64,000 bases of DNA from Rhyacophila brunnea. Lineage: Eukaryota; Arthropoda; Insecta; Trichoptera; Rhyacophilidae. The position numbers were made by a program, and so were the translations under genes. Numbering within the stretch: the stretch's first letter is position 1; each line of letters begins with the position of its first letter. The stretch spans positions 2,604,001 to 2,668,000 of the forward strand of contig JAGYXB010002069.1 of the NCBI GenBank assembly GCA_022495005.1, written 5' to 3'. Of the stretch, positions 61,101 through 64,000 are shown in pieces. The notes under the pieces were generated by a model. It worked only from the letters and a program-made list of their open reading frames with translations, did not search any database and was not told the DNA's origin.

Positions 61101-62248
61101 ATAATAAAATGCACCTAGTTAGTAGTTTTTGCTTGATACATATTATAATATGTTATAATTAATGATTATATCCAGCAAGAGGCACTCGTAAAAATATATG
61201 TTCGACATGTAGAATCAGTAGATAACTGGGTGGACTGAGGACCAGTGTTGCCAACCGTACTATAATTATAGTATTTGTACTATAATTGTTTGCTGCGTAC
61301 TATGTACGATATAAAACAGGTATAGTACGCCCAAAATACTATAATTTTCAAAATTCGGAAAAAAGTAGGCAATCGATAATAAATAGCCCTAAAGCTGCTC
61401 CGGAGAACTAAATTACTTACCTTTTTGAAATTGTGTCTAAAAAAACGAGACGTTAATTACTTTACGCTTGAATTTTTGTTTAAGGGTGACGTTAATTACT
61501 TTATACGAAATTTTTTTGAAAATGCAGAAAAGTATTGGTCATTCAACGCGTACTATATTTTTTGCTGAAATACTATAATTTTGGAGGCTCGGTACTATTT
61601 CACTTAGGAAATATGGCAACACTATTGAGGACACTGAAGATCCTGGTGATGTGGCTATCTCATCAAAGGGGTCTAGGAAGATGCCATGAAAGAAGTGGAT
61701 TGATTGTGTGTCAGAGGACTAGTACAAGCTGAGATGGCATGGAAACTTGAGTCAGAAGAAGATACTTGTAAGCGTGACCATAATATAACGCTGAGAAGAA
61801 TAAGCATTTTGAAAATGAAAAACTACCTTCGATAGCGGCCTATTGCAGTCTTATGTATAGAATAGATGCGCTGGTGTGTAAATATGAAACTACAAGTTTG
61901 AAGTTTGCTACAAATTAACCTGCAATGCGAAGTAATTTAATCATACTCCAGAATCACTTTCATGCTAATATAATATAACGGCTGCAACTCCAGTACAAGA
62001 AGGATGTTTACAATATTTTAAGGGATTTACCTGATATACGAGATAGTGCACGAGGACGGCCAAAGCCTCGACTCCTCGCGTAGGCGGAGGCGCTGGCTTC
62101 CGCACCTGCTGCGACGGTTGAACCTGTTGCTGCTGATGGAGTTGAGGAGACGCGGCGACGGCCGGCGGCAGGATAGGGGATGACACCGCCACGGGTCCAT
62201 TCACCACTCCGCTGGCTTTCGACGCGGGGCTGGAGGCACGATTTTGAT
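35893..62248 (-). CDS. MTUS1/MTUS2 (ATIP)-like microtubule-associated protein, 5'-incomplete
   Basis: Six coding exons on the minus strand join in phase: 62248-62031, 42418-42298, 41566-41403, 40473-40303, 38524-38319 and 37180-35893, giving the last 721 codons. The gene continues past the right edge. The predicted protein has a Pro/Gln-rich low-complexity segment, a VEALAVLVHYL helix, about 260 residues of coiled coil, then a long Ser-rich tail. Blocks match the C-terminal half of vertebrate MTUS1: EALTVVIQHLL, LESLKAVLEIKNEKL and RLSMENEELLWKL followed by SPKRSP (here LYNEELQYKL, then SPRRG). MTUS proteins bind microtubules through this coiled coil. The C-terminal tail of about 380 residues after NEELQYKL is far longer than in vertebrates. 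Insertion of many transposons has expanded the first visible intron to 19.6 kb. An internal first exon probably gives a short isoform. Confidence 0.85.
37917..38131. mobile_element. Foldback element with TTAGGT-repeat loop
   Basis: About 80-bp arms, TTTTGTACAGTTCGGTTATG through GATATACTGGATTATTTGTTAG and its inverse, enclose (TTAGGT)n-like repeats (37990-38050). One-arm relatives are at 3061-3165 and 56060-56160. The 6-bp unit differs from the insect telomeric TTAGG, so it is not a telomere insertion in the strict sense. Confidence 0.85.
38319..38524 (-). CDS. MTUS-like coiled-coil exon 4
   Basis: Reads QEDTLKAEVESLKAVLELKI through RAQLERKLNEEA. SLKAVLELK is nearly identical to the SLKAVLEIKNEKL block of vertebrate MTUS proteins, which anchors the family call. 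Acceptor CATTTCAG, donor GC|GTAAGT. Confidence 0.92.
38753..39410 (+). pseudogene. hAT transposase remnant (C-terminal part)
   Basis: A hAT left end (CAGTCATTCTCAAAGTGGGC) at 38753 is followed by broken transposase frames: LKNLHDDLTKKRFQDI, then IPDWVLDPF before a stop at 39091. A shifted frame follows: VELIELTTNGELK, EFWLQKRISQLYPGLW and SSYLCERRFSAVATLLTKK. This last part is the hAT C-terminal dimerisation region (YLCE.RFS). The N-terminal zinc finger and catalytic region are mostly gone and no right terminus is seen. It lies in the last intron but one of the coiled-coil part of the MTUS-like gene, in antisense. Confidence 0.85.
40303..40473 (-). CDS. MTUS-like coiled-coil exon 3
   Basis: Reads VTLGELKKEVGESRARFAQV through ADDLRRNQSPPCK, 57 codons, phase 0 at both ends. 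The donor AAG|GTTAAT is weak, so skipping of this exon would keep the frame. Confidence 0.88.
40574..40944. mobile_element. Tc1/mariner (pogo-like) MITE with TA flanks
   Basis: TATAGGCGGCCCTCGACTTT at the left is inverted at the right (AAAGTCGAGGGCCACCTGTA). TA dinucleotides flank both ends. The terminus resembles pogo/Tigger ends (CAGGTGGCCCTCGACTT). Non-autonomous, about 370 bp. Confidence 0.75.
41403..41566 (-). CDS. MTUS-like coiled-coil exon 2
   Basis: Reads AECLSEITRLESELVTQESK through SNEIRNLK. Acceptor TTTTGTTCCAG, donor AAG|GTAATT. Strong coiled-coil composition. Confidence 0.9.
42298..42418 (-). CDS. MTUS-like coiled-coil exon 1
   Basis: Reads LDALNAPKWRAQAAGARVQL through LQRALQAQRADQQA. 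Too short to stand out as an open frame, but acceptor TTTTTTCAG, donor CAT|GTAAGA and phase (0 in, 1 out) all fit its neighbours. Heptad-like Leu/Ala spacing. Confidence 0.88.
42622..42908. mobile_element. MITE, GGGTCTATTCTATAC family
   Basis: GGGTCTATTCTATACTTATC, then GACCGCTAATGTGATA, is inverted at 42867-42908. The interior resembles 43552-43828 (CAATAAGT, ACAGCACCTCTCTTGGC against GCCAACAGAGGTGCTGT), so the two are diverged relatives. Confidence 0.75.
43552..43828. mobile_element. MITE, GCGCATCTATTCTATAC family
   Basis: Ends of about 60 bp (GCGCATCTATTCTATACACA through GGTAGTTTATCATATT) are inverted. The flanks match, with the element missing, a related segment at 43285-43345. A right-end fragment of the family is at 61822-61872. 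Confidence 0.8.
43904..44128. mobile_element. hAT MITE, CAGCGCTCGAAAT family (copy 3)
   Basis: A 225-bp element from CAGGACTCGAAATGGACCGG to CGATTTCGAGCGCTG, flanked by a perfect 8-bp duplication, GGTAAATC (43896-43903 and 44129-44136). High similarity to 15320-15547 in the same orientation. Confidence 0.95.
44459..44961 (+). mobile_element. Unassigned interspersed element, copy 2
   Basis: Matches 16639-17107 at both ends (CATTGCCGACTGAAGAG; AATCTAAAGATGGCGT), with a diverged middle. The flanks share GTGTAAT, a probable 8-9-bp duplication. Confidence 0.75.
45680..46257. mobile_element. hAT MITE, CAGTGGCGAAGGG family, with internal duplication
   Basis: Long inverted ends starting CAGTGGCGAAGGGTGGA are flanked by CCATGAAC (45672-45679) and CCGTGAAC (46258-46265). 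The left arm is partly duplicated in tandem (AAACCTTGCCTAAACCAAAC near 45822 and AAGCCCTGCCTAACCAAACC near 45968). Confidence 0.88.
47243..47470 (-). repeat. tRNA-derived SINE, minus orientation
   Basis: Minus-strand B box CAGGTTCGAATTCTGG (about 47412-47428) with head GTGGGTCCCA and the family 3' part (GGGCCTCC, CGGGTCTTAA) at 47243-47290. Same family as 26440-26701. Confidence 0.75.
47685..47812 (+). pseudogene. 3' end of an RTE-like LINE
   Basis: Encodes MNWKRRAEDRSGWRTAVEEA, then RARLEL and a stop, then GCGCCATCGAAGAAGAAG. The DR..WR..VEEA motif and GAAGAA tail are the usual 3' end of RTE-type LINEs. Heavily 5'-truncated. Confidence 0.7.
49386..50573. mobile_element. hAT MITE, CAGTGGCGAAGGG family, interrupted
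   Basis: Left part 49386-49680 and right part 50406-50573 are the two halves of an element like 45680-46257 (CAGTGGCAAAGGGTGG to CCACCCCTCGCCACT). They are split by the Ac-like element at 49681-50405. No target duplication was recognised outside. Confidence 0.85.
49681..50405. mobile_element. Ac-like hAT MITE nested in another hAT MITE
   Basis: TIRs TAGGGAATCCATTCCCGAG and the inverse CTCGGGATCCCGGGATTGG to TCCCTA. A perfect 8-bp duplication, CTTTAGGC, lies at 49673-49680 and 50406-50413. CCGGGATTTCGGGATT-type motifs cluster near both ends. Inserted after the host element at 49386-50573. Confidence 0.93.
50845..51070 (+). repeat. tRNA-derived SINE, copy in MTUS-like intron
   Basis: Body words GGACCTAATAGGTTGAGCAA, TCCATTTCTCGTAA and GTGGAGGCCCATAT match 26440-26701. 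The B box is decayed (CATGTTGAAATAC). Confidence 0.75.
51702..51935 (-). CDS. Candidate alternative first exon (MSSVLSM) of MTUS-like gene
   Basis: On the minus strand, after a GC-rich leader, ATG at 51722-51720 reads MSSVLSM and meets a consensus donor ATG|GTGAGT in phase 0. The next exon (42418) is entered in phase 0, giving MSSVLSM-LDALNAP. A stop codon (TAA) directly precedes the ATG in frame. The leader contains a TTCAGTT initiator-like word near 51930-51936. Coding part is 51702-51722; the 5' limit is a guess. Confidence 0.5.
51870..52020 (-). promoter_or_regulatory. GC/CpG-rich putative internal promoter
   Basis: A local GC-rich island (GGACGGACGCGACCTCCCCC, CGCCGGCGAG) stands out from AT-rich intron sequence and lies directly upstream of, or around, the proposed alternative start. 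No TATA box was recognised. Confidence 0.4.
52000..53580. other. MTUS-like intron, no recognised feature
   Basis: Apart from an unusually GC-balanced stretch at 52270-52740 upstream of the proposed internal promoter, I see neither repeats nor frames of note. Distal regulatory function is possible but unsupported. Confidence 0.4.
53582..53835 (-). repeat. tRNA-derived SINE, best-preserved head
   Basis: On the minus strand GGCCGCGTGGCTTAAGCG (A box) and CCAGGTTCGAATCCTGGG (B box) are intact about 35 bases apart, followed by the family body to 53582. The cleanest copy for defining the family. Confidence 0.85.
54190..54365. repeat. Repeat shared with 27063-27255
   Basis: CATCACCACCCGCCATGTAT, GCACGGGACTGATATAACAA and GTGCTTAAAGAAAGAA follow the same order as in ACSF2 intron 11. 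Confidence 0.65.
55418..55893 (+). mobile_element. Unassigned interspersed element, copy 3
   Basis: Nearly colinear with 16639-17107 over its whole length (CATTGCCGACTGAAGAGG to AATCTAAATATGGCGG). The flanks ACTATGAC and GCTCTGAC agree at 6 of 8 positions. Confidence 0.8.
56060..56165. repeat. Fragment of TTAGGT foldback family
   Basis: CTGAAAATAGCCGATATACT, GGATTATTTATTAAG, TTAGGTTAGG and TTCATTCTTGAATTCATG, as at 3061-3165. GGAAGCCAGGCGG-like ends near 56050 and 56175 (CAGGAAGCTGGCGGCA; CGCCTGGCTTCCTG) are inverted, so this may be a complete small element of a related type. Confidence 0.65.
56475..56605. repeat. TCGGGATTTCCC-type repeat cluster
   Basis: Repeats of CGAGATTCGGGATTTCC and TTCTCGAGA on both strands. 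Resembles subterminal parts of the Ac-like element at 49681-50405. No termini recognised. Confidence 0.4.
56870..57546. mobile_element. piggyBac-like MITE, one-ended copy
   Basis: Inverted relative to 62624-63317. Ends GACCTACGACGAGCATGTCC and CCCC next to TTAA (57547-57550). The other end lacks the terminal 60 bases, starting at about ACATGTTCAAACACGCG. Confidence 0.7.
58029..58080 (+). repeat. 3' fragment of tRNA-derived SINE
   Basis: GGCCTATGGAGGTCCGTATG followed by GATCAGGATCGAACATG corresponds to the 3' end of the SINE family. Confidence 0.5.
58100..61240. other. MTUS-like large intron, mostly unassigned
   Basis: AT-rich. A possible LINE tail fragment at about 58420-58500 (ACTGGAGAAATAGAGCTTGG) is the only item I would mention; no supported gene. 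Confidence 0.4.
61243..61624. mobile_element. hAT MITE, CAGTGTTGCCA family, 382 bp
   Basis: The left end CAGTGTTGCCAACCGTAC and right end TATGGCAACACTA are inverted. Flanks CTGAGGAC (61235-61242) and TTGAGGAC (61625-61632) form an 8-bp duplication with one change. TACTATAATT motifs repeat near both ends. Confidence 0.88.
61640..61765 (+). pseudogene. LINE 3'-coding fragment
   Basis: GGGTCTAGGAAGATGCCATG AAAGAAGTGGATTGATTG suggests the RG.PRK.W.D motif of endonuclease-RT tails, with stops, ending AGAAGAAGATAC. Short and decayed. Confidence 0.4.
61822..61872. repeat. Right-end fragment of the 43552-43828 MITE
   Basis: AACTACCTTCGATAGCGGCC and TATGTATAGAATAGATGCGC match the right terminus of the family. 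Confidence 0.6.
62031..62248 (-). CDS. MTUS-like exon with Pro/Gln-rich segment
   Basis: Reads DQNRASSPASKASGVVNGPV, then QLHQQQQVQPSQQVRKP, then TRGVEALAVLVHYLVYQ. Acceptor TTCTTTGCAG, donor CAG|GTAAAT. Starts in the middle of a codon, so at least one exon lies upstream, outside or near the edge of the window. Confidence 0.85.
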
Positions 62249-62623
62249 CTGCAAAGAACAATACGAAAAATGAGCATGGGCAATCCAAAATAACAATTAA
62301 ACAGGTAGGTTTCGTTTAAAATATTTATTTAGAGAAAAAAAAACACTATAAATATAGCTTTATAATGTGAGCAAAAAATTTTAATACATACAATAAAAAA
62401 TTAAATAATTTACCACAGAAAAATGGTTGGAAAAGGGGTTCATTTTGAAAAATATCCAGAATAATTTATTAAAATAAAAAAATATTTTTCTTTTTAATGT
62501 TTTCAGATATATGTACCTACATATTAACACGGTTAAAATTGTATATTATCAAAAAAATATCTCAAATTGCAAGCTTCGTATTTTTCCGTTGGGTGCCTCT
62601 GGTAGGTAAAGACATCGCCTTAA

Positions 62624-63317
62624 GGGCCAACATGCGCCACGTAGATAAAAATGGAGATTTTTATGGTATTTTCAGAGCATAATCCTGGACATTCCTTAAA
62701 CGTTATAGATAATCTATTTATATAATATTGAAGCCTTATTATCCTTTATATTTATTTTAAACATTTGCTGACTCCATAAAGTATTTTTATTACATCATAG
62801 TATTCTTTTAAAACTCTCGATCTAATATTTTAGAATATAGTCATATTTCAGTACACCCATGTGAAGTGGTGTTAAGATTTTTTAGGTTTATTAATTTTTA
62901 AACGTATTTATAAAACCATTAGTAAAATTAATGTTAACGTTATATAGTGAAATATTTACAATAAAAAATTATATTTATAATCTCTGTGATAAGAATTAGG
63001 CATTTAATTATTCAAAAAAATGGGCACGATTAACACACATGAAGATAATTCTAAAGATACTGATTGTTTTATAATAATTATTGACCTAAGAATAAGGTAG
63101 TATTTTTTTGAAATGCGCCATTTCTATTGGCATTTTCTCAGTGATTAAGCTGCAACATACGACCGTAGCCATAAATTGACAAACGATAACTTAAATAGGG
63201 AGTAAGATCATGTTAACGCGCGTGTTTGAACATGTACCTAACCGAAAAAAACATTTTTTTATTATGCTCTGAAAATACCATGACATCTCCATTTTGGCCT
63301 ACGTGGCACGTGGGCCG
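62624..63317. mobile_element. piggyBac-like MITE, 694 bp, TTAA-flanked
   Basis: TTAA at 62620-62623 and 63318-63321 brackets the element. About 57-bp inverted ends: GGGCCAACATGCGCCACG through GGTATTTTCAGAGCATAAT and the inverse. TTAA duplication is the hallmark of piggyBac. No transposase. Located upstream of the first visible MTUS-like exon. Confidence 0.85.
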
Positions 63318-63321
63318 TTAA

Positions 63322-64000
63322 TACACCAATATATACTTGAAAACATTACATTCCTTATTTGATAGTAACTGTAGTTTCTAATACATTTTAACAGTTATAT
63401 TGATAAGTGATCACACAGGAGAATGAAGTGTTTTGAGAAGAAAATAGGTAGCTCAGGTAGCTGGTACATTAAATATACGCAATCTGAAACTGTCCCAACC
63501 ACTGAGTGCGAAAATGAATCTAATATTAGCTGCTCGACCTATACTCGGACGCACTATTTTCATCTTGGTAGAGGCGCCACGCATAAGTGCCTGCACATGT
63601 TTTCTCTACATATCGACAATCATATCCAGACTCAATATCGATATATGATAACGGCTATAAAATCGGCCATCAATGGAAACTCAAGAGAGAGTTATTAACA
63701 TTGTCAAGTAAACTAGCAAGGGCCAAGATACAAACCTACAGTTCAAAATACACGAATCGCGGTTGAGGAAAATCCGTGAGTGGAGTAGACTTGGAAGAGT
63801 CGGAAGGTTTTTTTTTCTACATGCCTTTATGGATACCTCGCATTTACTATTACTATACTAGTTTCTTTAAGGACTTTGGCACGCAAGCTACTCTGCATGA
63901 CACTAATCAAATGAAAATGGTGCCGGCCGAACCGGAAAACCATTCGTCTACCCGCATCGGCTATTGCTAATTTGAATTCGGCCAGGGCCTATGAAACCAC
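63322..64000. other. Unassigned sequence at right edge
   Basis: Two frames of 64 and 91 codons occur but have no recognisable features. The final 120 bases (GTGCCGGCCGAACCGG, CGGCCAGGGCC) are less AT-rich and may be part of a repeat cut by the edge. Upstream MTUS-like exons should lie beyond. Confidence 0.3.

Noticed and set aside
63423..63970. Small genes at the right edge
   Set aside because: Two frames with no domain, start context or codon bias; consistent with chance.

Overview
This is a 64-kb, AT-rich, intron-rich nuclear window from an insect-type genome. The evidence is GT-AG introns, many short interspersed repeats, TTAGGT-rich motifs, tRNA-derived SINEs and a chorus of hAT-type MITEs. 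The sequence alone does not fix the order; AT richness, ATAATATTATAAT-like tracts and frequent TACCTAC words occur in both aphid-like Hemiptera and Lepidoptera. There is no prokaryotic gene layout, CRISPR array, rRNA gene or convincing functional tRNA gene.

Two protein-coding genes converge tail to tail. On the plus strand (6150-27704) lies a complete 12-exon acyl-CoA synthetase of the ACSF2 type. I reconstructed it exon by exon; all splice phases match and the model gives 589 residues, with a basic, acid-free N-terminus that looks like a mitochondrial presequence. On the minus strand (62248 down to 35893) lie the last six coding exons (721 codons) of a MTUS1/MTUS2 (ATIP/TIP150)-like microtubule-associated coiled-coil protein. 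Its 5' end is beyond the right edge. A 19.6-kb intron separates the N-terminal exon at 62.0-62.2 kb from the coiled-coil exons at 42.4-35.9 kb. Inside that intron, at about 51.7-51.94 kb, a GC-rich segment carries a candidate alternative first exon (MSSVLSM) whose donor phase fits the first coiled-coil exon, predicting a short isoform.

Region by region. 1-6.1 kb: noncoding with MITEs and hairpins. 6.1-27.7 kb: the ACSF2 gene, whose introns hold hAT MITEs, an RTE-like LINE fossil, a foldback minisatellite element, and two inverted 430-bp repeat arms flanking exon 4. 27.7-35.4 kb: intergenic or 3' UTR sequence, with an unusually repeat-poor AT-rich stretch from 30.8 to 35.4 kb. 35.4-62.2 kb: the MTUS-like gene with a large TE-filled intron. 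62.2-64 kb: a piggyBac-like TTAA MITE and unassigned sequence.

The most notable items are the candidate internal promoter/short isoform of the MTUS-like gene, the inverted repeats bracketing ACSF2 exon 4, a foldback element built of inverted 15-bp minisatellites, a foldback with a TTAGGT-repeat loop, and a ~470-500-bp three-copy family with 8-9-bp duplications but no visible inverted termini. No wholly new multi-gene system is visible; the novelty is in gene isoforms and repeat architecture.
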